Under the pieces are notes generated by a model. That model did not search any database. It was given only the letters and a program-made list of their open reading frames with translations, and was not told where the DNA came from. Shown piece by piece: positions 19,688 to 28,558 of a stretch of DNA of 64,000 bases. Position numbers and translations under genes: made by a program. Numbering within the stretch: position 1 is the stretch's first letter; each line of letters opens with the position of its first letter. This stretch comes from an uncultured Synechococcus sp. Its GTDB lineage: Bacteria > Cyanobacteriota > Cyanobacteriia > PCC-6307 > Cyanobiaceae. The stretch spans positions 1-64,000 of the forward strand of contig CAINZT010000129.1 in NCBI GenBank assembly GCA_903855705.1, written 5' to 3'.

Positions 19688-20035
19688 TCACCCCGGCGGC
19701 CATTGCAGCGGCCGGCCACCGATCACATGCACATGCAGATGGAACACCGTCTGGCCCGCCTCGGCGCCGCTGTTGATCACCGTGCGCCAGGCCGTGAGAC
19801 CCTCCTGGCGCGCCACCTGGGCGGCCACCAGCAACAGGTGGCCGAGCAGGGGCCCGTCGGCGGCGCTGGCGTCGGCCAGGTTCACCAGGGGCTGGCGCGG
19901 AATCACCAGGAGGTGCACCGGGGCCTGGGGCTGGACATCACGGAAGGCGATGCAGAGGTCGTCGCTATGGACCTGATCCGAGGGGATCTCACCGCGCAGG
20001 ATGCGGCCAAAAATCGTGTCAGCGGGCTGGTCCAT
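19688..20035 (-). CDS. HIT domain (histidine triad) nucleotide-binding protein
   Basis: MDQPADTIFGRILRGEIPSDQVHSDDLCIAFRDVQPQAPVHLLVIPR...GQTVFHLHVHVIGGR. Confidence 0.95.
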   Translation of the reverse strand: MDQPADTIFGRILRGEIPSDQVHSDDLCIAFRDVQPQAPVHLLVIPRQPLVNLADASAADGPLLGHLLLVAAQVARQEGLTAWRTVINSGAEAGQTVFHLHVHVIGGRPLQWPPG

Positions 20036-20132
20036 GGCGGCGGGGAAGGGACTGGCAAGGGCGGGGATGCCTCCCAGTCGGCAGGCCCGGAACGGCGGTG
20101 GCACTGGTGAGTGAAACCCTGCCCCTGGCTCG

Positions 20133-21830
20133 ATGTTGGCACGTTGCAGCGGCGCGGCCCTAGTGGGTCTTGATGCGGTGGAAGTGGCCGTGGAGGTGGA
20201 CATCACCCCGGGCTTACCGGGCGTGCTGATGGTGGGGCTGGCCGATGCGGCGGTGCAGGAATCGCGGGAGCGGGTGCGCTCGGCCCTGCGCAACAGCGGC
20301 CTGCGCATGCCCCTCACCCGGGTGGTGGTCAACCTGGCCCCAGCGGATGTGCGCAAGGAGGGGCCAGCCTTCGATCTGCCGATCGCCCTGGCCCTGTTGC
20401 TGGCCAGCGGCCAGCTCGATCCCGGCCGGCTGGCGGGGGTCTGGGCGGCGGGGGAGCTGGGCCTTGATGGTCGGCTGCGGCCCGTGCGCGGCGCCCTGGC
20501 CCTGGCCCTGGCGGCCCAGAAGGCGGGGGCCCGGGCCCTGGTCGTGCCCCAGGCCAATGGAGCCGAGGCTGCCCTGGTGGAGGGATTGACCGTCTGGCCG
20601 GCGGCCAGCCTCGGCCAAGTGCTGGAGCTCCTCGCCGATCCAGAGCGGGCCAGCCTCCCCAGCCCCGCGGCCCCCGAGCCACCAGCCCAGGAGCTGGACC
20701 TGGCCGATGTGCGGGGCCAGCCCCATGGCCGCCGCGCCCTGGAGATCGCCGCGGCCGGAGGCCACCACCTGCTGCTGGTGGGGCCCCCGGGCAGCGGCAA
20801 GACGATGCTGGCCAGGCGCCTGCCAGGACTGTTGCCGCCCCTGCAGCGGCAGGAAGCCCTGGAGCTAGGCCAGCTCTATTCAGTGGCGGGCCTGCTCGGC
20901 AGCCAGGGACACCTGCCCAGGCAGCGGCCCTTCCGGGCGCCCCACCACGGCTGCTCGGGCCCAGCCCTAATCGGCGGCGGAACGATCCCGCGGCCGGGCG
21001 ATCTGGCCCTGGCCCACCACGGTGTGCTGTTCCTCGATGAACTGGCCGAATTTCGCGGCGACGTGCTCAACCAGCTGCGCCAGCCCCTCGAAGAAGGGGA
21101 AGTGTGGATCAGCCGCACCCGGGCGCGGCTGCGCTTTCCCTGCGCCGTGACCCTGGTGGCCGCCACCAACCCCTGCCCCTGCGGCTGGTATGGCGACCCG
21201 GAGCGGGCCTGCGTCTGCGGCGAGGCCCGGCGCCAGCGCTACTGGGGCAAGCTCAGCGGCCCCCTACTCGATCGCCTCGATCTGCAGGTGATCCTGCGCC
21301 GGCCCCCTATCCAGGAGCTGGGTCCCGATCGCCAGTGCGGCAACCAGCCACCGGAGCGCCTCGGACCGAAGGCCCAAGCGACGCCCCAGCCCCCAGAGGG
21401 GAGCAGATCAACTCCGGGGCCGGGCCCCGGCAAGCACAACCCTGGCGGCCAGTCCGGCCCCAGCCACCCCCTAGGGCCTGGATCGGGAAGGGGCCTCGAA
21501 TCACCTAGCCCGCCAGGATCCACGGCCCAAGTGGCCATACGGGTCCTGCAGGCCCGCCAGCGCATGGCGGAGCGCAACCCCCGCGGCTGCGCCAACAGCC
21601 GCCTGAGCTCCCGGGACCTAGCTGATTGCGGCCACTTTGAAGCCGAAGCCCTGCAGCTCTGGCGCTCGGCCCTGCAGCACCGAGCCCTGAGTGCCCGGGC
21701 CGGCGAACGGGTGCTGCGCGTGGCCCGCACCATTGCCGACCTGGCTGGGGAGACCAGGGTGGATGGCCAGGCGATCGCCGAGGCCCTCACCTACCGCAGT
21801 TTCGACCGCGAGAGTCAATCCCCGTCCTAG
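20133..21830 (+). CDS. YifB family Mg-chelatase-like AAA ATPase (ComM-like)
   Basis: VEVDITPGLPGVLMVGLADAAVQESRERVRSALRNSG, GPPGSGKTMLARRLPG, FRAPHHGCSGPALIGGG, NPCPCGWYGD. Confidence 0.94.
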   Translation: MLARCSGAALVGLDAVEVAVEVDITPGLPGVLMVGLADAAVQESRERVRSALRNSGLRMPLTRVVVNLAPADVRKEGPAFDLPIALALLLASGQLDPGRLAGVWAAGELGLDGRLRPVRGALALALAAQKAGARALVVPQANGAEAALVEGLTVWPAASLGQVLELLADPERASLPSPAAPEPPAQELDLADVRGQPHGRRALEIAAAGGHHLLLVGPPGSGKTMLARRLPGLLPPLQRQEALELGQLYSVAGLLGSQGHLPRQRPFRAPHHGCSGPALIGGGTIPRPGDLALAHHGVLFLDELAEFRGDVLNQLRQPLEEGEVWISRTRARLRFPCAVTLVAATNPCPCGWYGDPERACVCGEARRQRYWGKLSGPLLDRLDLQVILRRPPIQELGPDRQCGNQPPERLGPKAQATPQPPEGSRSTPGPGPGKHNPGGQSGPSHPLGPGSGRGLESPSPPGSTAQVAIRVLQARQRMAERNPRGCANSRLSSRDLADCGHFEAEALQLWRSALQHRALSARAGERVLRVARTIADLAGETRVDGQAIAEALTYRSFDRESQSPS

Positions 21831-21848
21831 GGGAGGTAGCAGCGAGCC

Positions 21849-21992
21849 CTAACGGCCATGGCGAGCCCTCTCACCGGTGTAGGGCTGGACGCCGATCGCC
21901 GGGGGTTGGTGCCGGTCTTCCCTGGGGTTGCCGAAGGCATGGGCCAGGGAGTCACCAAACCAGTGCCCGAATCGGGCCATGAGGCGGACCAT
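21849..21992 (-). CDS. small conserved-looking protein (47 aa)
   Basis: MVRLMARFGHWFGDSLAHAFGNPREDRHQPPAIGVQPYTGERARHGR; non-biased amino-acid composition suggests a real short protein, not verified. Confidence 0.4.
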   Translation of the reverse strand: MVRLMARFGHWFGDSLAHAFGNPREDRHQPPAIGVQPYTGERARHGR

Positions 21993-22014
21993 GGGACCAG
22001 CTCCAAACAGAACT

Positions 22015-22040
22015 GGCCCCAGTCTTGGAAGACTGGGGCC
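22015..22040. repeat. 26-bp near-perfect palindrome / strong hairpin
   Basis: GGCCCCAGTCTT-GG-AAGACTGGGGCC. Confidence 0.8.
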
Positions 22041-22215
22041 CCCTGCCAACAGGTAGAAGCACGGATTCAGCGAACCAACCTGCCCCCCCTGGGATCAGGG
22101 ACTTGATTCATCAACCAACCAGGCCTAAGCCAGGGAAACCAGTCGACACAAACAGGCTGATAGCAGCAAGACTCCGCCTATCTGCATGGTCCTGGTCAGC
22201 GGCACTAAAAGGCGA

Positions 22216-22386
22216 TCAGCGGCGACGGCGGCGCTGTTGGGCCTTGCGCTTGTACTTCTCGGTGGGCGTTTCGTGGTGACGCAGGCGCTTGAGGTCAGCG
22301 AAGATGCCTGCCTTGGAGACCTGGCGCTTGAACCGGCGCAGGGCCGATTCGATGCCTTCGTTTTCGCCGACGGTGACCTGGGTCAT
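22216..22386 (-). CDS. rpsU: 30S ribosomal protein S21
   Basis: [56 protein letters not shown]; absent from the supplied ORF track. Confidence 0.95.
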   Translation of the reverse strand: MTQVTVGENEGIESALRRFKRQVSKAGIFADLKRLRHHETPTEKYKRKAQQRRRRR

Positions 22387-22486
22387 GAAGCGCTTTGGTG
22401 CTCAGCAGTGGATTGATCGTAGCAAGTGCCCCTGCGGGCTTCCCTGAACAGGACCTAGCCCCCGGCGGACCGACGTTGGCGCCGGA

Positions 22487-23686
22487 TCAATGCAAGCTGC
22501 CGGCCGGCGCCGGACCGACGGGCGGCAGGGCAGGCAGGTTGGGGGCGACAGCCAGGGGCGCGCCAGCCGTTGGCTTGGGCGCCGCGGCCACCGGCTTGGC
22601 GGGCTTGATGGGTTCTAGGGCATTGGCGGGTTCCACAGCCTTGAAGGCTGTTAAGGCTTTGGTGGCCGTAGGAGCATTGGTTGTTGCAACAGCCTTGGTT
22701 GCTGCAACAGCCTTGGTTGCCGCAACAGCCTTGGTTGCCGCAACAGCCTTGGGGCTCGCAACCTCGTTGGTGGTTGTAACGGACTTTGCCGGGTCCCCAG
22801 CCTTGGCGGACCCGGTTGGCTTGGCGACTGCCACAGGCTTGGAGTTCATTGTCCCTGGGCTGGGCGCCAGGCTTTGGCTGGACCGAGCCCCTTGAGCCGG
22901 AACGGCTCCCTGGCTGGGAACTGAGCCTGAGCTCGGCACCGATCCTGGGCTCGGAACAGCCGCCGACCCTGGGGCCGGCTTGCCCCCAGACGGGGCTGGC
23001 TGCTCGCCCGAAAGGGCCTGGGGCTTGCTGGCTCCCTTCTCCGCGGGGGCCTTGGGGTCCAGCGGGATCTTGGCCGCCGGCACAGCGGGCTCAGCCGTTG
23101 GGCTGGTGGCGGTGGCCGCCCCGGGCCAGCTATCGCGATAGACATAGACATGGCCCAGGGCCCGGTTGCCGAAGATGCGGCGCATCACCCGCCAGCCAGG
23201 CTCGGCCACCAGCTGCAAGAAGCCATTGCCCGGGCCGCCCGTGCGCGCCACCACCATCTCCGGGCCGGCATCGGCGCGGGTCGGCTGGGCCATCAGCAGG
23301 ATTTCCGCCGAGTCCTTCACGACGCTGAGGCGATAGACCGTGCCCAGGTCGGCCGTGCCGATCCGCAGGGAATAGCCGTTGCCATCAATGAAGCGGTTGC
23401 AGATGCCGGTGAAATCGAAGCTGGCCAGCAGGGGATCCACCACCGCCGGCCGGCTGCCCGACACCGCATAGCAGGGGCGCTGGGCGCTGCGCTGCTCATA
23501 GATGTTGAGCTGGGCGCGGCTGCCATCGCCAATCGGTGCCGCCACGATGATGAACTTGCCCTGGTCCACCTCCTGGGTGCTGAACATCGAAGCCTGGGCG
23601 CGGGCCTGGGGCGCCATGGCCCACCCGGCCGCCGTCAGGCCGACCAGCGAAAACAAAACAGCCAGGGGACGGACCAGGCGCGTCAT
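22487..23686 (-). CDS. DUF3747-like secreted protein with Pro/Ala-rich repeat C-terminus
   Basis: signal peptide MTRLVRPLAVLFSLVGLTAAGWAMAPQARA; QGKFIIVAAPIGDGSRAQLNIYEQ...PCYAVSG; repetitive VAATKAVAATKA tail. Confidence 0.7.
   Translation of the reverse strand: MTRLVRPLAVLFSLVGLTAAGWAMAPQARAQASMFSTQEVDQGKFIIVAAPIGDGSRAQLNIYEQRSAQRPCYAVSGSRPAVVDPLLASFDFTGICNRFIDGNGYSLRIGTADLGTVYRLSVVKDSAEILLMAQPTRADAGPEMVVARTGGPGNGFLQLVAEPGWRVMRRIFGNRALGHVYVYRDSWPGAATATSPTAEPAVPAAKIPLDPKAPAEKGASKPQALSGEQPAPSGGKPAPGSAAVPSPGSVPSSGSVPSQGAVPAQGARSSQSLAPSPGTMNSKPVAVAKPTGSAKAGDPAKSVTTTNEVASPKAVAATKAVAATKAVAATKAVATTNAPTATKALTAFKAVEPANALEPIKPAKPVAAAPKPTAGAPLAVAPNLPALPPVGPAPAGSLH
22680..22769. repeat. 18-bp tandem repeat (4 copies plus a degenerate one) in the DUF3747-like gene
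   Basis: gttgttgcaacagccttg / gttgctgcaacagccttg / gttgccgcaacagccttg x2; each contains GTTGYNGCAAC-type dyads. Confidence 0.85.
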
Positions 23687-23744
23687 GGTCAGAGTTCGGG
23701 CTAAGGGGAAATCGTAGAAGTGCCCCGTCAACAAACCAGGGCGA

Positions 23745-23942
23745 TCAGGCCGGCTTATTGATGCGGATTGCCACCAGTAAGGCCACCAGGGTGCCAGGGA
23801 TCGAAGCGCCCAGGATCCAGCGGGTGGCGGTGACGCCCAGGTCGGGGTCCCCGTAGGCGAGTTCAAAGACGGAGCCTGTGGCGGCAATGCCCAGCACACA
23901 AGCCAGGGCCAGAAACAGGCCCGCCAGGGGTTTCATCGGCAT
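23745..23942 (-). CDS. small two-TM membrane protein, unknown function
   Basis: 65 aa MPMKPLAGLFLALACVLGIAATGSVFELAYGDPDLGVTATRWILGASIPGTLVALLVAIRINKPA. Confidence 0.6.
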   Translation of the reverse strand: MPMKPLAGLFLALACVLGIAATGSVFELAYGDPDLGVTATRWILGASIPGTLVALLVAIRINKPA

Positions 23943-23956
23943 GGGAATTCAGGTCT

Positions 23957-24562
23957 TCAGAGAAGGGAGCGGACATGGGCCCGATCAAAGCCCTTTTCTT
24001 TGAGGCCTTCCTCCAGGCCCGCCCCATCGCTGACCCGATCGACGAACAGCACGCCGTTGAGATGGTCCATTTCGTGCTGGATGCAACGGGCAAGCAGGCC
24101 GTCGGCCTTGAGCCGGCGGCTACGGCCCATCTCGCAGCGATAGCTCACCTCAACCACGCTCGGTCGCACCACATCGAGATACACCCCGGGAATGCTGAGG
24201 CAGCCCTCTTCGTAGGTGCAGATCGAGCCCCCTTCCGCCGTGATTTCGGGGTTGATCAGCACCATGGGCGGGGTGGCTGGATTCTCCAGATCCAGGTCGA
24301 TCACCAGCAGTTGCTGATGGACGCCCACCTGGGGAGCTGCCAGGCCGATGCCCTTGGCCGCATACATGCTGAGCAACATCTGGCGGGCCAGCTCCCGCAC
24401 CGATTCGTCCACCTTGCCGATCCGCTTGGCCGGCGTGCGCAGCACCTCATCGCCCAGGGTGTGGATCGCCATCGGCGGGGTCTCGAGGGGCTCCTTGGAG
24501 ACATGCACCCCCTTGCTCGACTGCTCCGCCGAACGCGCCAACCTGGCGAAGCTGCTGGCCAA
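23957..24562 (-). CDS. def: peptide deformylase
   Basis: GLAAPQVGVHQ, EEGCLSIPG, QHEMDHLNGVLF motifs. Confidence 0.96.
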   Translation of the reverse strand: MASSFARLARSAEQSSKGVHVSKEPLETPPMAIHTLGDEVLRTPAKRIGKVDESVRELARQMLLSMYAAKGIGLAAPQVGVHQQLLVIDLDLENPATPPMVLINPEITAEGGSICTYEEGCLSIPGVYLDVVRPSVVEVSYRCEMGRSRRLKADGLLARCIQHEMDHLNGVLFVDRVSDGAGLEEGLKEKGFDRAHVRSLL

Positions 24563-26817
24563 TGGACAATCCCGTTCCGATTGGGGGCGATTCTAGGAGC
24601 CGCGGCAAACAAGCTCCGGTGACGCCAACCCCTGCAGGCCTGCCAGCGTCCACCGTGGAGGGACGCATCCCCAGCCTGCTGGAGCCCAAGCTTTTGGCGG
24701 GCCAGCTCCATTGGCTGGAGCAGCGTCCCGAGCAACAGGGGCGCACCACGCTGATGCGGCGCCCCTTTGGCGTGGAAACCACCGGGGCGGCCGCCAGCCC
24801 CCAGGCCGAGGAGTTGACCCCCGGCGACTGGAACCTGCGCAGCCGCATCCACGGCTATGGGGGCGGGGCCTGCGCCCTGGGACAGGTTGGCGGGCAGACC
24901 ATGGCCGTGTTTGTCAATGACCGGGACCGCTGCCTCTGGCGCCTGGACCTGGGCCCGGCCGGGGCAGGCCCAAACCAGCCCATCCAGCTCACCCGTCCGG
25001 CCCCCCGGGCCTTCGGCGGTGGCCTGATCGATGCCCGGCGCCAGCGCTGGATCGGCGTGGTTGAGGCCGACGGCCGCGACCAGCTGGTGGCGGTGTCCCT
25101 GCAGGGCGGCGAACCGGTGACCCTGCACCAGGCCGCCGATTTCTGCGGCTATCCGACCCTGAGCCCCAGGGGCAGCCACCTGGCCTGGGTGGAATGGCAG
25201 CAGCCCTGCCTGCCCTGGGAGCGCAGCCAGCTCTGGCTGGGCTGCTTCGAGTCGCAAAGGGCCGATGGCGCCGGCGAGGGCCCCATGGCCTGCCGCCCCG
25301 TGGCCGGCTCGGACAACCGCAGCAGGGCGGCCATCTCAGTCTTCCAACCGCTTTGGCTGGGTGCGGCCATCCCAGCCGCTGCCGCCCAAACCAAGGGTGG
25401 CGCGAGTCCAGCCGCGGCGGAGTTAACCGACCCATCTGGCAGCCTTCCCGCAGACCTGCTCGTGTCCAGCGATCGCAGCGGCTGGTGGAACCTGGAGCGC
25501 CTAGCGGCGGCCGAAGCGCTCACGGCGGCCGAGTTAGATCCCTTCGCTAGCGCGATCAACACCCCTACCCCCAGTGCCGCTGGGGGCGGCGAGGCCGCCC
25601 TGGCCCAGTCCCCTCCGGCCTTCCCCGAGCCGCCCCTGCCCTGGCAGGCGCTGCTGCCGATGGAGGCAGAATTTGCCACGCCCCAGTGGGTCTTGGGCCT
25701 CTCCACCACCGCCTGGGATGGCAGCCAGCTGGTGGCCGCCGCCTGCGTTCAGGGGAGCTGGCAGCTGGGCCGGATCGACTTCAACAAGGCCCCTGGCAGC
25801 GCAACGGGCCAGGGGCCTGGGAACCCAGCGAATCCGGCCGCCCCAGCCCAGCCAGGCCACTGGATCCCCTTCGATCTGCCCTTCAACGACTTTGGCGGGC
25901 TTTGCGCCGAGAACGGCGCCCTGGCCTGCCTCGCCAGCGGGGCCACCAGCCCCTCCGGGCTCCTGGAGTTGGAGCTTGGCCGTGGCCCCTGGCGCCACAG
26001 CCCCGCCGCAGCCAGCCCCCTGGCAACCGAGGCAATCAGCGTGCCGGAACCCCTTTGGTTTGCTGGCCATGGCGGCGCCCCCACCCACGCCTGGTATTAC
26101 CCCCCGACCGGCGGCGCCACGCCTGCCAGCCCCCTGTTGGTGAAGGGCCATAGCGGCCCCACGGCCATGGCCCGCAGCGGCCTCAATCTGGCGATCCAGT
26201 TCTGGACCAGCCGCGGCTGGGGGGTGCTGGATGTCAACTACGGCGGCTCCACGGGCTTTGGCCGCGCCTACCGGGAACGGCTCGATCGCCAGTGGGGCCT
26301 GGTGGACAGCCACGATTGCGCCGCGGCCGCCCTGGCGGTGGTGGCTGCTGGCAAGGCTTCGGCCCAGCGGCTCGCGATCGAAGGGGGCAGCGCCGGCGGC
26401 TTCACCGTGTTATCGGCCCTCTGTTTTAGTGATGTCTTCAGGGCCGGTGCCTGCCGCTATGCGGTCAGCGACCTGGAAGGCCTGGTGGCCGATGGCCACC
26501 GCTTTGAGGCCCACTACCTCGACAGCCTGGTGGGCCCCTGGCCTGAGCAGCGGGCCACGTACCAAGCGCGCTCCCCCCTCCACCACGCCGAACGCATCCA
26601 GGCGCCAGTGATCTTTTTCCAGGGCCTCGACGACCAGGTGGTGCCCCCCTCCCAGACCGATTCCATGGCCGAGGCCCTCCGCCAAAGGGCTGTGCCCGTG
26701 GAGGTGCACCACTTTGCCGGCGAGGGCCATGGTTTCCGCAGTGGCGCCGTACGGGTCACCGTTCTGGAGGCCACCGAAGCCTTCTTCCGCCACCACTTCG
26801 CCCTGGGGTGTCCCTAA
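24562..26817 (+). CDS. S9 family peptidase (prolyl oligopeptidase / acyl-peptide hydrolase-like)
   Basis: beta-propeller N-terminus, DVNYGGSTGFGRAYRERL, IEGGSAGGFTVL, GLDDQVVPPSQ, GEGHGFR. Confidence 0.93.
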   Translation: MDNPVPIGGDSRSRGKQAPVTPTPAGLPASTVEGRIPSLLEPKLLAGQLHWLEQRPEQQGRTTLMRRPFGVETTGAAASPQAEELTPGDWNLRSRIHGYGGGACALGQVGGQTMAVFVNDRDRCLWRLDLGPAGAGPNQPIQLTRPAPRAFGGGLIDARRQRWIGVVEADGRDQLVAVSLQGGEPVTLHQAADFCGYPTLSPRGSHLAWVEWQQPCLPWERSQLWLGCFESQRADGAGEGPMACRPVAGSDNRSRAAISVFQPLWLGAAIPAAAAQTKGGASPAAAELTDPSGSLPADLLVSSDRSGWWNLERLAAAEALTAAELDPFASAINTPTPSAAGGGEAALAQSPPAFPEPPLPWQALLPMEAEFATPQWVLGLSTTAWDGSQLVAAACVQGSWQLGRIDFNKAPGSATGQGPGNPANPAAPAQPGHWIPFDLPFNDFGGLCAENGALACLASGATSPSGLLELELGRGPWRHSPAAASPLATEAISVPEPLWFAGHGGAPTHAWYYPPTGGATPASPLLVKGHSGPTAMARSGLNLAIQFWTSRGWGVLDVNYGGSTGFGRAYRERLDRQWGLVDSHDCAAAALAVVAAGKASAQRLAIEGGSAGGFTVLSALCFSDVFRAGACRYAVSDLEGLVADGHRFEAHYLDSLVGPWPEQRATYQARSPLHHAERIQAPVIFFQGLDDQVVPPSQTDSMAEALRQRAVPVEVHHFAGEGHGFRSGAVRVTVLEATEAFFRHHFALGCP

Positions 26818-28394
26818 TGGCGACTGGATCGGCACCCGGATGGGCGCCCGGACTCGTCGATCAGGTCGCGACTGGGGTGGCTGATCCAGTGGCGAATCCC
26901 CTCGCCGATCAGCTGGCGTCGCCCCTGGCAGCCCTGGGGCCGGCGTTGGGGTCCTGGCTGCAGCCACCGTTGCTGCTGTGGTCGGCAGCCGTAGGGTCCC
27001 TGCCGACCTGGTTGCAGGAACCGGCCCGGGGCCTGCCCTGGCTGCTGCTGGCCATGGCGGGGCTGGTGGTGTTGCTGGGCCTAGGCCGGGCGATCGGCCA
27101 CCGGCTCCAGCTCAAGCTGGTCGGCATCCCCGAGGCCCTGGTGGCCGGCCTGATCGGCCTGGCCCTGGCCCCCTCCGGGCCCCTGCCCCTGCTGCCGGCG
27201 CCGGTGATGCAGCTCTGGGCCAACCTGCCCCTGGTGCTCTTGACCCTGGTGTTCGCCACCTTGTTGCTGGCCAAGCCACTGCCGAAGCTGGCGGGTCTGT
27301 GGCAACCGGTCTCGGCCCAAGTCCTGCTGTCGCTGACCCTGGCCTTTGGCCAGTTTCTGGTGGCGGGCCTAGCGGTGTTACTGCTGCTGCAACCCTGGCT
27401 AGGGGTGAGCCCGCTGATGGCCTGCCTGATCGAGGTGGCCTACGAGGGCGGCCACGGCTCCGCCGCCGCCATGGGGCCCAGCTACGCCAGCCTGGGCTTT
27501 CCCGCCGGCGAAGCCCTGGGGTTAGCCCTGGCCACGGTGGGGCTGTTGACCTCCACCCTGGTGGGCGGCGTGTTGGTGGTGGTGGGCCGCAGCCGGGGCT
27601 GGACCAGCGCCTGGCCGGACCCAGCCGCCCCAGCGCCAATGGGCGACGCCGGGTCAGGATCCAGCGCCCAGGCCGAAGCGGTGGGGCCCAAAGTTGCGCC
27701 CCAGGGGCCCCTAAAAAGCCTGGCGGCCTGGGCCGTGAATCTGGGCCTGGCCGGGGTGGCGGTGCTGGTGGGTGTGTCCCTGTTGGCCCTGCTGCGCGGC
27801 CTGGCAGCGCGCACCGGCGGGGTGTTCGCCCTGGTGATCGACGCCCTACCCGTGTTTCCCCTGGCCCTGGTGGGCTCAATCCTCGTGCGACTGGCGCTGG
27901 AGCGCCTGAAACTCGATGGTTGGGTGTCGGCGCCGATCCAGGGCCAGACCGGCACCCTCTCGGCCGACCTGCTGATCACCGCCGCCACGGCGGGGCTGGA
28001 CCTGGCCCTACTCCGCCAGGACTGGCTGCCCCTGACGGTGCTGTCCTTGGCCGGGTTGCTCTGGAACCTGGCCGTGGTGCTGCTGCTGGCGCCGCGGATC
28101 CTGCCCAAGGACTGGTTCGAACGGGCCGTGATCGAATTCGGCCAGGCCACGGGGGTGGCGGCCAGCGGCCTGCTGCTGCTGCGCATGGCCGATCCGGACG
28201 ACCGCAGCGAAGCCCTGCAGGCCTTTTCGATCAAACAGCTGCTGCTCCAGCCCCTGCTCGCCGGCGGGGTGATCACGGTGGTGGCCCCCCTGGCGATCAC
28301 CAGCTGGGGCCTGCCCACCTGGACCACCCTGTGTTTTGGCCTGGTGGTGGTCTGGGCCAGCCTGGGGCTGGCCCTAGCCAGCCGAAGGCCCTAG
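26808..28394 (+). CDS. sodium/glutamate symporter (GltS-like)
   Basis: multi-TM protein with LVGIPEALVAGLIGL, EVAYEGGHGSAAAMGPSYASLGFPAGEALGLALATVGL. Confidence 0.8.
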   Translation: MSLMATGSAPGWAPGLVDQVATGVADPVANPLADQLASPLAALGPALGSWLQPPLLLWSAAVGSLPTWLQEPARGLPWLLLAMAGLVVLLGLGRAIGHRLQLKLVGIPEALVAGLIGLALAPSGPLPLLPAPVMQLWANLPLVLLTLVFATLLLAKPLPKLAGLWQPVSAQVLLSLTLAFGQFLVAGLAVLLLLQPWLGVSPLMACLIEVAYEGGHGSAAAMGPSYASLGFPAGEALGLALATVGLLTSTLVGGVLVVVGRSRGWTSAWPDPAAPAPMGDAGSGSSAQAEAVGPKVAPQGPLKSLAAWAVNLGLAGVAVLVGVSLLALLRGLAARTGGVFALVIDALPVFPLALVGSILVRLALERLKLDGWVSAPIQGQTGTLSADLLITAATAGLDLALLRQDWLPLTVLSLAGLLWNLAVVLLLAPRILPKDWFERAVIEFGQATGVAASGLLLLRMADPDDRSEALQAFSIKQLLLQPLLAGGVITVVAPLAITSWGLPTWTTLCFGLVVVWASLGLALASRRP

Positions 28395-28558
28395 GCGCCA
28401 AGGGAGCGAACCGGCCCACTCACGACCCCACCCTCCCGCAACCAAAACACCGACCCCACCAAACCCCAGGGCCCAACCAAAACCTCAAGCCTGGAACCCA
28501 AACCAAGACCCAAAGCCAGGACACCAAGCCCGGCCGGTCCAAGCCGCCAGGTCGTCCC

